Source: Prosopocoilus inquinatus | Lineage: Eukaryota > Arthropoda > Insecta > Coleoptera > Lucanidae | Direction: 5' to 3' | Assembly: GCA_036172665.1 (NCBI GenBank) | Contig: CM069872.1 | Location: forward strand, 45,432,101-45,496,100 | DNA: 64,000 nt | Shown: in pieces, positions 1-11,600 of the stretch | Position numbering within the stretch: position 1 is the stretch's first letter | Layout of the letters: every line of letters starts with the position of its first letter | The notes under the pieces: generated by a model | Told to the model about the DNA's origin: nothing | Seen by the model: the letters and a program-made list of their open reading frames with translations, nothing else | Database searches by the model: none | Position numbers and translations under genes: made by a program

Positions 1-43
1 TCGTTTACTTTTCTTTGCACCCGATGGTATCTTGCCTTAGGCT

Positions 44-275
44 CGGTTTTTCAAACAATTGGTAAAGTGACTGTTAGTGTTATCCGATTGTTAGCTCAGA
101 AAATGAGTTTATCAAAGTATTGGTAGTCTTAACAATGACATAAATTCCTTTTAACAAGGAGGTAAACTAACAGCCAGTAAATTTGCTTGGTAGCGGTAAA
201 CATGCACCTTACCAAACAGGTTAAATTTATTCCAGTGGTAAGTAACCATCACTTTACCAATCAATTGAAAAACCG
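44..275. repeat. Foldback MITE-like element
   Basis: The two ends form an inverted repeat of about 27 bp: CGGTTTTTCAA at 44 and the matching TTGAAAAACCG ending at 275, each continuing inward through ATTGGTAAAGTGA or its complement with few mismatches. There is no coding potential. This is the form of a short non-autonomous DNA transposon. I could not identify a superfamily or a target-site duplication. Confidence 0.5.
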
Positions 276-427
276 AAAATTTTAATTTGACAGAGCTATC
301 TCTTTTTGAAATTTTATGCATATTCTTTTAGCCTATAGAAAATCGAAATTGAAACTTTAGATAAACGAATAATGGTTTTTCTTGTTATTATTTTTTTATC
401 ATAAAACTCCATTAAATTAATTCGTCA

Positions 428-556
428 AGAGGAAGCTATAAATCAATGGCGAAACGCTGAGTGTTTTTTGTCTTCATAATTTTGTCCGGTTCAAGATTAA
501 AAAAACTTTTCACTTACAATTTTCATCGGACAAGAATCAACTTCATTTAATTATTT
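428..556 (+). repeat. Degenerate copy of the 52.8-kb hammerhead-like repeat
   Basis: This block aligns with the right arm of the palindrome at 52757-52934. It shares GAAGCTATAAATC, the GCGAAACG box, GAGTGTTTT and the run GTCCGGTTCAAGATTAAAAA. It then continues into a segment that is the reverse complement of the sequence left of the 52.8-kb copy (TCGGACAAGAA). The CUGANGA box is lost (TCAAGAGGA here), so any ribozyme is dead. Confidence 0.55.
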
Positions 557-2205
557 AACGTAAGTAAATAATTTTTGCAATAAAGGGAGATGTTAATAAT
601 AACCGCAATAAGCCCGAGAAATACGACGCGACGTTTTATGAATAAAATAATAATAAAGATTGAAATAACAGTTATTACTTCCGAACAGCGCATAGTGTCC
701 AAGGCCCATGAGTTCGTCCAAATTAAGCAACCAAACTTACACTTATGGCAAAACTTAAAATATGGCGTACGAGATTAGAAACGCACCACTATTCTTTATG
801 CTCGGATTTGAATAAGTAACAAATTATATAAAATAACTTCATAAATGCCACAAATAGGTAAAATTTGCATTTGGTTTTAGTAGCAACTGATAAAAAAAAC
901 GATAGTCAACTTTTCTTCAAATGGGTATGTATGGCCTTTTTTATATTGCTTGATAAATTTACTTTTTTTTTTAATTCTGTCATACGCCATAAGTTGGTCC
1001 AATGTTTGCCAAAACAAACGAAAACAAAAATGATTTAATTATTCATTGGAGTATCCCCAATGTTGAAAATGTCAACAATAATTAATAATTGTCAAGAATC
1101 GAATATGCTAATTGAATACCGTTTAGCTTAACAATATTTGTAAAATTTATTAGTATCTTTTTATTTAGTTAATTGTCTTTTTCAATTTTCTAATTTACGA
1201 ATTTCAATTATTGTTGCTTACTCATACTTTTCACTAACAATTAATAACAAATCCAGTCAAATATAAATATTTTTTATTGTTGTTTTTGTTTTGGTAAATG
1301 CTGGATCAAAATTAACTTACAGCACACCGCTAAATTCAGAAAAAAATAAAAATATATCAAAAAATGTAAAAAAGACATACATATCCATTTGAAAAGAAAA
1401 AGTTGACAATCGTTTCTATAACATTTAACATTAAAACAAATGAATATACATGTTAATCGCGTATGTTCGACTTTGAAAGTGGACACTCTGTATAACACTC
1501 TAACTTCAATAAATAGGATAATCAATGACGTAACAGATTCAATTTTGTTAGAAAATGTGTGGAAAATAGTTTTAACTTCATGACCGAAAAGATTTTATAC
1601 AAGAAGGAAAATAAATGCTTCAAAGATACAAATTAATATAGCTATTGTAATAAATAAAATCAGTAATAAACAGGACTAGATACGACTATGTTAACTTTGG
1701 TTACTTTTTCTTTAATGACAGTCCATCGGCGGCTCCTGCATACGATTTTGGATAGGCGGCAGACATACTCCCAGAGCGCTAGCTTTGTCTAACTTATGTG
1801 AACAGAGAACGTAATGTGAGAAAGACATCAAAATTTACAATAATTGGTATATGTACCATCGCGGCAAAAAAATACAGACACAAAGCAGATACCTTTTTTT
1901 GACGAAAATAAAGCAAAATGTTCAAATGTTCAACCTCAATTTTGAAAAAAAGTCAAAATGAAGTTTCTTACACTTATTTCGATGATAAAACTGTTTTGAC
2001 TTATTCTTAATTCATCGCTGATTGTTATGATGTTATGTTCATATGATGACACCATCATAAAATTTGGCAACGACTACTTCTTATTCTTCGGATAAGCTTT
2101 CAAATATTTATAAATTTTAACAGGAAAACGTCATTAGTGAAAGTTTACTTTAACGGATAAAATTTTTGCTTGTCCCAGGATTTTGTGGCCACGATGGTAA
2201 TGTGG

Positions 2206-2557
2206 TTCTTTTAAAGCAATTAGGAAATTCTGCAATCGCTCATCCGGTATATTAAACCCCAATTTTTTTTCTAAAAGCGAGCTCAATCACAAGGAATAAA
2301 CGGAGGCTTTCTTTTAAAGCAATTAGAAACCTCTGCAATTGCTCACCCGGTATACTAAATCTCATTTTTTTTCTAAAAGCGAGCTCAATCACATGTGTAC
2401 AAGGAATAAATGGAGGCTTTCTTTTAAAGCAGTTAGAAAATTCTGCAGCTGCTCACACGGTATATTAAATATCAAATTCCTTTTTAAAAGCGAGCTCAGT
2501 TACATCATGTGAACAAGGAATAAATGGAGGCGTTCTTTTAAAGCAATTAGAAAACCC
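2206..2557. repeat. Tandem repeat, about 3.3 copies of 103-114 bp
   Basis: Units begin with TTCTTTTAAAGCAATTAG at about 2206, 2309, 2419 and 2533. Each contains GCTCA, CCGGTATA, TCTAAAAGCGAGCTCA and AAGGAATAAA before GGAGGC. Unit length grows from 103 to 110 to 114 bp through short insertions before AAGGAATAAA. The copies are clearly alike, so the expansion is fairly recent. No coding potential. Confidence 0.85.
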
Positions 2558-4074
2558 GTCAACATATTTTTGGATGTTACGATCACTCTTAGCGTAATTG
2601 TTAGCGGTTTGTTTGAAATAAAAATTTTACTGGTGCAAGCAATCATGTAAATCGAAAGATAAAAAGCGGCTTCCAGTTTTGAAAATAGCTCTTCGGATTA
2701 GTCACTTTAACGTTGTTTAAATGAAACAGTAAAGATTCGTAAGTTTGAGCTAACAGCCAATCAATTTTATTTATTGTGCTGAATTCAAGAAGACGTAACT
2801 TGAAAACGAAACATTTCTCAACGGTATAATTTCAAAAATTCATTCAATCCAGCGCCCCTGTGCTTTAAAAGAAATTCGACAAAATTTTTAAGCACGTACG
2901 TACATTTTTGTTGGTAGTTTATACTCAAGTTTACACTCGAGGAAACTGCATATGTGCTGGCGCAAGAGTTTCATTTAAAGTTGCATTTTCATTCCGTAGA
3001 CGTTTTCATAAATATTAAATGTATGCTTGCCTTCGCCCCAAAAGAACACGTAGAGAACGTCTATTTTCCACACGGGATTAAAAATATTTAATGGGAAGAC
3101 TTCAATGTGGATGAATTTTTTTTATTTTTTCGGAAAAGTTGTCTTCTTCTCTTTGCACAATAAAAAGAACATGAAGGAAATCATTATACAGCGAAATTTT
3201 TTAATTGAAAATAAATTATTCGTTTTTGAATTTTAGATGTATGTGTTCAAGAAGCATTGAAAACTATCTAAATAAATATATTCTGATGAACTTTATTTTA
3301 GAAGCAGTATCGCTTATTGGCTATTGATTTATAACGTTGTACTTTGGCGACTAAAATATTGATTTGTGCTGGAACGTCACGATAAGAATTACGATTTAGA
3401 TAGCATGTTGAAGTGGGTATTGTATTACGTATCAAATTCGCCATAAATCAATTTATTGACGCCAGATATTTTCCGCTGTTCTCCTCAAATATTAAAATAC
3501 TAAAAATTTCATTTGGTCGAGGAAGTCGTATCTCGTAAAACTGAGGAAGTTCCTTCGTTCCGTGTATTCTTGCAGTTTTATAACAGACATCATTTATTTT
3601 ATCACGGTGAGTACGTCAAAGTCGGGAAAGATAAATTGTATTTTAACTGATTTTACGGACATAAAACCTATAAAATGTTCAGCATTATTTGACACGATGT
3701 TCACGTGGAAGGTTTTCGAGTCTAGATTTTACTGTCTACTTCTTCAAATCCTTATTTTCCGCCTTTTAAAGAATTCACGTTTCATTTGATGTTTTTATCC
3801 TTCTGTCATGCCGGTTGAAATATGCTTTCAAGTTAACTGAAGATTTACGTAAGTATTCAGCAGCTATAATAAAAATATATTTTAATATAAAAGATGGAAA
3901 TTTAAATATTGCTAGAAATACATTTACAAACAATTTTTAAAAATATAATATATTTTTAGTTTGTTTGAGCTACGATGGAGCTTTAAATAACTTATACAGG
4001 AAAGTTAATTTTTTTTCTTTGAGATCTGAGCAGTTGGCAAGGTAGATTAAATATAATTTTTAATGAATAGCTTA

Positions 4075-4200
4075 AACTGCGATATCCTGCTATCGCTTTT
4101 TGCTTTTTTGAATTAGGACTTTAACATCTGTGCAGAGGCTGCTCGAGGGATTCACTGCAATCAAAAACAATTTGCAACAATTTTTTTAATAATTTTTAAT
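4075..4200 (+). repeat. Remnant of ribozyme family A, 3' half of the hammerhead only
   Basis: The block starts with a diverged copy of the family body (GCGATATCCTGCTATCGC, compare GCGACATCTTACTATCGC at 23.07 kb). It then jumps to CAGAGGCTGCTCGAGG, the stem I 3' strand of the family-A ribozyme, followed by TTCACTGCAATCAAAAAC and an A/T tail. The CUGANGA box and stem II are missing, so it cannot cleave. It is useful as evidence that the family is old as well as recently active. Confidence 0.6.
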
Positions 4201-4345
4201 TGAAGTTGGTTCTTGTCCGATGAAAATTGTAAGTACAAAGTATAGATTTATAGCTTCGTCCTGATGAAATGTCCTAGCGAAATGTTGAGTGTTTTCTCTT
4301 CATATTTCTGTACGGTTCGAGAATAAAAAACTTCGTACTTAATAA
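4198..4345 (+). repeat. Degenerate copy of the 52.8-kb hammerhead-like repeat
   Basis: It begins with TTCTTGTCCGATGAAAATTG, as found left of the 52.8-kb palindrome. It continues through ATAGATTTATAGCTTCGTC, then CTGATGA, a decayed stem II, GCGAAATGTTGAGTG, and the CGGTTCGAGAATAAAAAAC tail. The CUGANGA and GAAA boxes survive, but the intervening stem no longer pairs well. Confidence 0.5.
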
Positions 4346-4570
4346 TTTTTAAGTAAATGTATAGATAAAGATGTATATGGAACTGTTTGTAAATAAATGG
4401 TCTTACAGGGGTGCTTCAAGGAATGGTTTTAGGATCCCGTTATTCAGCATAACGAAAAATAAATTCAGTCACGCGTCTCGATTTTATAAAGTCGCCAATG
4501 TGTTGACCAAACTAACTAAATTAGGAATTTAGCAAAATGCCAAGTTTCATGAGATTCAAAAATGGGACAG

Positions 4571-4727
4571 GGGGATTATTCTCGAATCGAGAGAAACGAT
4601 TCGCATACGAAAATGATGTCAAAATGACGTAATTCTCTTATGATTTGTACGGCTTTATACGAGAGCCTACGTCATTTCGATGTCATTTTTGCGTGCGAAT
4701 CTTTTCTCTAGATTCAAGAATAACCCC
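4571..4727. repeat. Foldback MITE, 157 bp
   Basis: The ends are inverted repeats: GGGGATTATTCTCGAATC at the left and GATTCAAGAATAACCCC at the right. Inner complementary blocks are GATTCGCATACGAAAATGA against TCATTTTTGCGTGCGAATC. There is no open frame. A short non-autonomous DNA transposon is the simplest reading. Confidence 0.6.
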
Positions 4728-5284
4728 AGGAAGGCGGACAAAGAATATCATACATTAAAATTGATAAAAAGCATTTGAAGCAAGAATTGCTAATCTGAAA
4801 AATTTGAAGAAAACAAAATAGAAAGTGAAGTCAGAAAATAGAAAAATACGAGATATTTATATTTAGTTGTGAAAAAAATTTTTATGAAAAGGGTACAATT
4901 ATATTATTATATCAAAAACAGGTAGAACAGACTTTTGGAATTCTAGATGCAAAGATTTAAACAAATTTCCAATATCTTAGAGAGTTTTCGAATAATTTGT
5001 TATCTTAATCAAACCTTGGAATCTTTTTAATCTTATCGACTTCTTGCGCTGTATTTTTGCGTCGGTGTAATAAGTGACTGATATTTCAAATTCATCCAAA
5101 TTCATTCATTGTCTAATTGAGAAAAAGATTAAAAAGGATCCATTTAATGATATCCAACTGGACATAACATATTTCCATTTCTAATTTCAAAGTTATTTTT
5201 GTTGCACCCACTCAGGTTGGCATTGAAAGATAACTATTATATCAAGTTTAAGTTGAAGGCTTCTGCGGCCGTCGTCCATAATTA

Positions 5285-5444
5285 AATTCTTGGCTTCCGG
5301 TTGGAACCGCATGCCACGGATTTCTTCTACTGCCGACGTTTCGTTCTTGATTGCACAAGAACTTCCTCAGGGCTGCTGCTGCTGCTGGTGGTCTTGTTGC
5401 TGCTTCTTGTAAGTCGATGAACTGAATCGGAAGCCAAGAATTCA
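5285..5444. repeat. Foldback repeat with a hammerhead-like motif inside
   Basis: Inverted ends AATTCTTGGCTTCCG (5285) and CGGAAGCCAAGAATTC (ending 5444) enclose a minus-strand hammerhead-like motif at about 5328-5378. On the minus strand one reads CTGAGGA, one extra A, a 7-bp stem GTTCTTG/CAAGAAC with a 6-nt loop, GAAA, the palindrome ACGT and C. The extra A departs from the strict hammerhead consensus, so activity is uncertain. A small CAG/CTG run lies just right of it. Confidence 0.5.
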
Positions 5445-6938
5445 CCTATTATATCTCTACTAAATGCGTTATGTACCCTTTTTCTCTAAACTTTTCCTCA
5501 CAACTTCCGTCAAATTTATATTTTCGAGAAAAAGGGCTGGAACGGGTGGTCTGAATCATTTGGTGTCCTATATGCAAACGCTTTTCAAGAATAAACTCAC
5601 ATTTTTTCATCCAAAGTTATGTTTTTGTTGAGAATACATTATATACATTTTTTTTCTCTAAAATAATTTTCTTGTAGCTTAAAGCTTGAAAATATGAAAA
5701 CAGTCCACAGGGATTTATTTATTTCTTCATAACTCAAGAACGGTTACATATGTGACACCAATTATGCAACATTTGAAATTATGCCACTTGAGTCACGAAC
5801 ATCCTGTATATAAAGAACATCTAAATATAAGGACCGATCGTGAACCACCGTGCACGAGCAATTAAAATTTTCAACAAATATCACATCATCGATCGTATTA
5901 AGCCGCATTAATATTTATTTTAAGTATACGCTTTATGTTTTCTTTTCGTGTTACAATTTTGTATTTATAGAGTTTGTTGAGAATAAGTAAAATGGAAGGA
6001 ATTATTATGAACCGGCTCCATTATTTCCAAAGGTAAAGTAAATGTTGGCGATTTGTTGTGAATATAAATTACTTAAATAAGTGATGTTGATGTATAATGA
6101 GCACATTTTCGAGAAAAATAATATTACGAGGAGAATATCCGGCGCCTCCACCATTATCTGTTAGGTACATTCTAGGCAATTTGTCACGAATTTGGGGCAT
6201 TTAAATAAATAATATGGGTGCATAATGAAGGTTTATTTACGGAAGAAAATTTCTGAAGCTAAATTTAGCCGTAATGTTGAGCTTCTGCGAAACAAATCCC
6301 GCATTACGAATCGAATAATTTAATTACGTCGTTACACTGTGGGATAAACATAATCTTCAAATAAAATAGTTCCGTTTACGAGCTGACGTTTTAAGTTTCT
6401 GACCGTTTTGCGGTTTATAGCTCGCCAAACTGGCGTTTTACGGTGGACAACAAAAAAAGAGAGCGATAAACTGTCCGTAAATATGACCGCGTACTACAAA
6501 TAAAACGCGTCACGTGACCATATGACCAGATATAATCATCTAAATACCAGTAAAATATACAGCTCGTATGCGCCGTAATATACCGTTTATATTTAGTTTG
6601 ATATAAAATTTGTCGAATATTAGACATTAAACTTGAGCTTTTATATTTATTAAATTCTTACTTTGCTTAAATAATTAAAAATTATCATCAAGCAAAGTTG
6701 TTGTTAAAATGAAAATTTGAAATACAAATTTATCTTATGATTTAGAAAGAAGATAGGGAATCTTCTTTAAGTACAAATTAGCGTTTATAAAATGCAAGAG
6801 AAATGATGTTAAAATTTCTAAAATTGAGTCTCCATTACGTTCTTGTTATCTGTCCTTATTGTAGGCTATATATCTTGTTCGAGTTCAAATATCCTTAAGG
6901 GTATGCACGAGTGCACGTGGGATGTCTCTTCGTATTCA

Positions 6939-6946
6939 TATAAAAG
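6939..6946 (+). promoter_or_regulatory. TATA box candidate for the membrane-protein gene
   Basis: TATAAAAG lies about 30 bp upstream of a plausible transcript start near 6970. From there a GT-AG chain leads to the first coding exon. This is a single motif match in AT-rich DNA; its support comes only from position. Confidence 0.35.
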
Positions 6947-6969
6947 TGGTCCTTGATAAACAATACAGA

Positions 6970-7104
6970 AAGTAGCAGACCGGAATTGTATCAAAGCCCA
7001 CGTCGTCGTTGACGAGGGTTTGACAAGGCTATTCGCAAAGCAAGCTTACACAGTTCGACTTTTTTTATTTTTTGATTTCTACGGAGCGTTTTAAATTAAA
7101 GTAG
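6970..7104 (+). other. Probable 5' untranslated exon of the membrane-protein gene
   Basis: The inferred exon starts about 30 bp after the TATA box and ends at GTAG before a GTAACA donor at 7105. The next intron (7105-7299) is only about 195 bp and ends in a pyrimidine-rich TTTTCAATTTCAG acceptor at 7299. The start is inferred and both boundaries are approximate. Confidence 0.3.
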
Positions 7105-7436
7105 GTAACAAACATAACTATAGAGTTACAAAAAAAAATAAGTTTCAAATCTCCGTAAGTGTTTTTAATTGAGTGTACAAAACAACATATTTTTATTTCA
7201 AAGATTGTAAATATCCAAACGTACAAGAAAAATATTTTCCCAAATAAATCATTTCTGTTTACTGCTTTTTTATTACCGTGTTTATGTTTTCAATTTCAGC
7301 TACGAATTCGATGTGACGCACAAATCTCAACCTCGATAAAACTCAGAAGGAACTCGTCAGCTGGAGACAACCCAGAATGAAACTATCGTGACAGGGAAGA
7401 GCTTTACTCATTTCTTTGCAAGTCCTCATCGTGAAA

Positions 7437-7770
7437 ATGGAAATGACGGACAAGGCCGTCTCAACAGAAGACCTGTGCTACGAAAGCCGACCGCAAAACA
7501 CTACTTGTCTCGAAGTTGCTAGGCTCGAGGGGGTGTTAAATTCGCTCTTGGAAAGCAAGGTTGAAGCAATTAAAAACGACAGGACTTCCAGTATACATTC
7601 TAGTCCGAGAATGCTGATCAATAGACTCAGAATTACTTCCACCTCGACGGTCTCTTCCAAAGACAAGGACTCAGGACATTCATATCATTCGCAGACCAAC
7701 CGGAAACACAGGAGGCGGAAAAACAGCGATGAAATTGGCTTGGCGAAAGTTCACAGAAACAGGAAGACAG
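7437..7770 (+). CDS. Membrane-protein gene, first coding exon
   Basis: The exon runs 7300-7770; translation is placed at the ATG at 7437 (MEMTDKAVSTEDL), because the frame has a stop at 7389 and no other upstream ATG. It ends in ACAG before a perfect GTAAGT donor at 7771, phase 1. The 111 complete codons give a hydrophilic N-terminal region: a short acidic start, a possible short helix around the segment RLEGVLNSLLESKVEAI, then Ser/Thr-rich sequence and basic patches (KHRRRK, HRNRK). No signal peptide or membrane segment is visible, which fits a cytoplasmic N terminus. It joins in frame to the exon at 9473, and would also join in frame to the exon at 33772 or 46963. I do not recognise the family. 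Confidence 0.75.
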
Positions 7771-9472
7771 GTAAGTTAATTGTTGCGTTTCATTTGGTGC
7801 TAATTAATCTTCAGATCCAGTCGTATTTAGAAGGACAAAAACTTGCTCTCATCTGATTGCAGTGAGGCTTCTTGCAAAGTTATTCAATTATGCTTGATAT
7901 AAAAGCGCAGTCGGGTGTAAGCTAAGATAAGATTTTATTTGCGCCTCAGAAGACACTGAATTCAGAGATAAATTTTGATCCTATCTAGCATTTGTGCGCG
8001 AGGTTATGTGAAAATCCGAAAAATTTCTATTGCGTTGCGGTTCGGTTTCCAATTTCGAGCCTTAACAATGGGGGACCTATCGCCGGGATTACGCGTCGTA
8101 AAGTTCAGGATTGCAAACCTAACCAGAGCTTTCTTTATTTACTCGACGCACACATCTGAAAAATCTAAAATTCCAAGCCTAATATAAAAGATGACTAAAA
8201 AGAAAGTTCAATACAATTTCTTACATATTTAAACGTCGACGTCTCTGTCGCGTTTTAGTGGAACTTTTAAAAGCGTTTTAAAAACTTTTGCCTAGAAACT
8301 TTTAGAACGTAAAATAGTTAATGTAGGAACTAAAAAGTACGTGTTTTTTTATCTTTGGGAAAGTTTTGTGCTCTGCGTTTAAAATTAATTTTTTTTAATT
8401 AGATATACCGGGTGGTGACCATATATCTGGAAAACCGTAATATTTGGAGTTTCTAGAGAAAAATATTATAATGAGACTGACCGTGAGTTTAACTATTAAG
8501 TACTAGAATTGTTCACAAGGGGATGCAATCAAGAGGCTCAACAATAACAATTAATTTTACTAACCAAAGTGTTATAATAAGGAACAGCTTTGATGACATC
8601 ACTGGAAAGTTGAATTGACTCTGTACAACTTCATAGACTTATTTTTATATTGTCATTAATTTGAATTTTCACTTTGGATTCTTATAGTCAAATCAGATAC
8701 TAAAAAAACACCTTATCCAACTAAAAATTTTGAATTTAATTTATTATTTTAATTTGTCGATTTCGTTGCTTGATAGAATAAGGATGGTAAAGTTTGTAGT
8801 GTATAAAATTATTTTATACTCAATGTAGAAGATTCCAGACAGTTTCGTTATAACTAAAGATCGGTAAATTATATTTTGTTCGATTAAATACGGACGAGGC
8901 GGCACATAGTGCGCTAACGGATAGTTAAAGCCGGGCGGCCACTGCAAGCGAAGCTAAGCTAAGCTGAACGAAACTAAGTTTTTTTTTTGGAAATTAGTTC
9001 CTATGTAATCTTATGTAGACGCGGTAACCAAAAACTAAACGAAGCTTAACTGAGCATACGCTCTTTGCCGCTCTTTATCTTAAATAAACTCAACAAAATA
9101 TAAAATTCCGGCCCTTAGTTATAACAGATTCGAATTCCATTTAAGCAAATTCAAATCACGTTCACCTTACACTTTATTACTTTTCCGAATTCCTTCCGAA
9201 TAAACGTTTTCCTTCACGTACGAACATGATTTGTGGTTGCGAGTCAAACGGAAATCGTAAGCGCTCCACCTCATGAATTATGTCGACGCGTTCACACGTC
9301 TGAAGAAAATTTACCGACGGCTTTCCACGTCGTAAAATGAGGTGTGCAGCTATACTTTATTTTGCTAGAAATGCTAGAAATAATAAAATAAAATTTTAAA
9401 ATTAGTTTTTAGGTCTTCGCATGAGGAAGTTAATTTCGTAAAGGTGGTAATTTTCGAATATCTTTATTGCAG
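7771..9472 (+). other. Intron 1 of the membrane-protein gene
   Basis: A GT-AG intron from GTAAGT at 7771 to TTTATTGCAG at 9472. It is AT-rich. I see no repeat or RNA element in it that I can support. Confidence 0.65.
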
Positions 9473-9683
9473 GGCGGAGAAGGCAGCGAATTCCAAGTTC
9501 TTCTCCGGAGAGCGGTCCAAGGTATGGTATCGAGAGGTGTTGTCAACAAACCCCTCCTTTCAGTGATGAAGAAGTCCACCAGGCGTTCCTGACCTGCAGT
9601 GGTGTATGTCCTGCAGATAAATGCGTTCTTTCTGGCCACGCTTCACACTCCTGTTGTTGCAGACATGACAATAATGGAGACGT
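9473..9683 (+). CDS. Membrane-protein gene, cysteine-rich second coding exon
   Basis: The exon has no ATG and shows only from its splice sites: acceptor TATTGCAG at 9472 and donor GTAAGT at 9684. It enters in phase 1 and leaves in phase 2, matching the preceding exon and the exon at 14061 exactly. Its 69 full codons start with basic residues (RRRQR), then a Ser/Pro stretch, then eight cysteines: a CC pair in IERCCQQTPP, single Cys in FLTC, SGVC and ADKC, and CCC in SHSCCCRHD. The spacing fits no zinc-finger class I know; palmitoylation, disulfides or metal binding are all possible. Two frames on the opposite strand are also open, but splice phase and composition favour this one. Confidence 0.72.
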
Positions 9684-10339
9684 GTAAGTATTTCTGGAAA
9701 AAAAGTTGATGTAATATGAAGAGGTAAACGTGCAAATGGGGGTTGAAATGGTAGGTAAAAAGAAACTTTTCCAAAGCAGATAACCACTGTTTCAAATCTT
9801 TTGGCAGTCCGTGCAAAATTAAACTTGAATTTCCATGTTCGTAACCTCGTATTCGAAAATATACCCGGAAGTAGATTTCTACTTCGTTTCCCACGGTTTG
9901 CGGGTACAGCGCTTACTTATGTTTTCAGAATGGTCGAAATTAATCACTTATTCTCTCTTTCTCTGTTTGGTTAATCGTCCTTCCTTATTGCAATATTTCA
10001 AATTAAAAAAAAAAACGAATATTTAGGTAACAAAATATATTCAAATGTTAGAGAAAATTTCATATAACAACAAATGGAATACAAACTATCTTTGGACTGA
10101 GAAATGTGACAATTATAAAATTATTAAAAAAAATTAGTAATTTTATCAAGTAGCAATAAATGACACAAGTTGAAATAAAGAGAGGAAAAGGAACGAAGAA
10201 ATCACTTCTTAAAATATTCGTTAACTTCTAAACTTTATAGGCTGAGACGATTCTATTTTATTCAAACTTATCCCTGCCGGTAGAGAAAATTATTATAAAA
10301 TAATACAATTAATTTGTTGCGGACACTTGGAAAAAATGA

Positions 10340-10392
10340 GATTTTTGTCGACGTTTCGCTGTTTGTTTGACAGCTTCTTTAGGAAAATGAAG
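10340..10392 (-). ncRNA. Degenerate hammerhead-like ribozyme motif
   Basis: On the minus strand: CTAAAGA (one change from CUGANGA, at the catalytic G5), an extra A, stem II GCTGT/ACAGC with a 7-nt loop, GAAA, palindrome ACGT, then C. The G5 change would be expected to abolish cleavage. It is kept because its layout is the same as the variants at 5.3 and 52.85 kb. Confidence 0.4.
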
Positions 10393-10481
10393 CTAGTGAA
10401 TTGATTGATATAAGAATTTTGAATTTGGAAAATTTCTCGATAAAGAAATTACGAAGCGACGTCAAACAAACAAACTCCTGT

Positions 10482-10642
10482 TCAGAACTGCCCGTGCTTT
10501 CTCTCTTGCAATCTTTATTGTATTGCTTTATGTCACGTGGTTAGCTTAAAGTAGCCTGAATTTCCTCACGTGGAAGCTGCACTGAAAGCTTTCTTATGCA
10601 ATATTTGTTTTTTTTTTAAATCGTGTTCAGAACTGCTCTCTT

Positions 10643-10693
<51 letters not shown>

Positions 10694-10792
10694 CATTTTT
10701 TAATATATTGCGTTAGCTTAAGCTAGCCCGAATTTATTCAAGTTGAAAACTGCACTGAAAGCTTTCTTATGCGATATTTTGTTCTTTTTTAA
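10482..10792. repeat. Tandem duplication containing a (CT)n microsatellite
   Basis: Two units of about 145-165 bp each begin with TTCAGAACTG (10482-ish and 10627-ish) and share GTTAGCTTAA, TAGCC, GAATTT and GCACTGAAAGCTTTCTTATG. In the second unit the CTCTCTTG of the first has expanded into a CT run from about 10643 to 10691. Confidence 0.7.
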
Positions 10793-10824
10793 CTTTTTAC
10801 GACAGTATGTTCTCATTTCTTGGT

Positions 10825-11600
10825 AAAACGGGACCTCTATAATCCGAACATGCCCTAATCCGAACCTCCAGAAATCCGAACAGCGGAGATTCGAAGCCAT
10901 AACCCGAACGACGCCTCTTTAATTCGAACGGCGAAGTGATTCTTCCTGGAAATTCCTTAGTTTCAAATTTTCGAAGATATGCCCTGTTTGTTTATACTGT
11001 TTATTGTTTATTAGAATTTTGACCGCTAGCCTCGGATTCGTAGGGCAAAATAGCGGCCGTAAATGGGCAGAGAACACTTTTTTTGCAGTTCGAACTGCTT
11101 GACTAAAAAAAATCGGTGTATGTACATCAAGTAAGCAACTGCATGGGATTCCAAAAATGTGCAGCCAAATATCCATTCCTTACATCAAAAATCTAATCAC
11201 ATTAAGCAGATGTGATTTGCTAGAAATGTTACCGTGACGTAAGAAAACGTACATTTTAAACGTTTGGTGAATTTTCATTTTCACAAATATGTTAATCACG
11301 TCAAATCAAGTTGGACTATTACGGAATATGTAAAATAAAGACAGATAATTGGTTTTCTTCTTTACGTCATCTTTTCAATGCTATGTGACGCCATTTCTCA
11401 ACGCTTCAAGACGTCATTCGCCGTCATATGACGGGCGCTACATTACGGTACCGTTGTTCTAGTAAGCCAAAGCTTTATTGATTGTGAGTTCAGTTCGTAT
11501 TCAAATTTTCTGTCTTTTGTTCGATGACCCGAACATTTTGAAAATCCGAATCAACCAGGGTCAATATTAGTTCGGATTAAAGAATTGTAGTGTATATGTG
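10825..11600. mobile_element. Pogo/Tigger-like non-autonomous DNA transposon
   Basis: The left end reads GACCTCTATAATCCGAAC and then repeats ATCCGAAC several times. The right end is the reverse complement type, GTTCGGATTAAAGAATTGTAGTG. Ends with repeated ATCCGAAC next to CTCTATAA are characteristic of pogo/Tigger-related MITEs. The interior has no transposase; the minus-strand frame at 10919-11176 does not resemble one. Exact ends and the expected TA duplication are not resolved. Confidence 0.5.

Larger units (their letters stand above)
1..6938. other. Intergenic region upstream of the membrane-protein gene
   Basis: I see no exon with convincing codon structure and splice signals here. The stretch is AT-rich and holds a foldback MITE at the left edge, a tandem repeat near 2.2-2.56 kb, remnants of ribozyme-bearing repeats near 0.43, 4.1, 4.2 and 5.3 kb, and a 157-bp MITE near 4.6 kb, each listed separately. 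The remaining sequence shows nothing I can name. Promoter-distal regulatory sequence for the gene starting near 6.97 kb could lie here, but nothing in the sequence identifies it. Confidence 0.6.
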
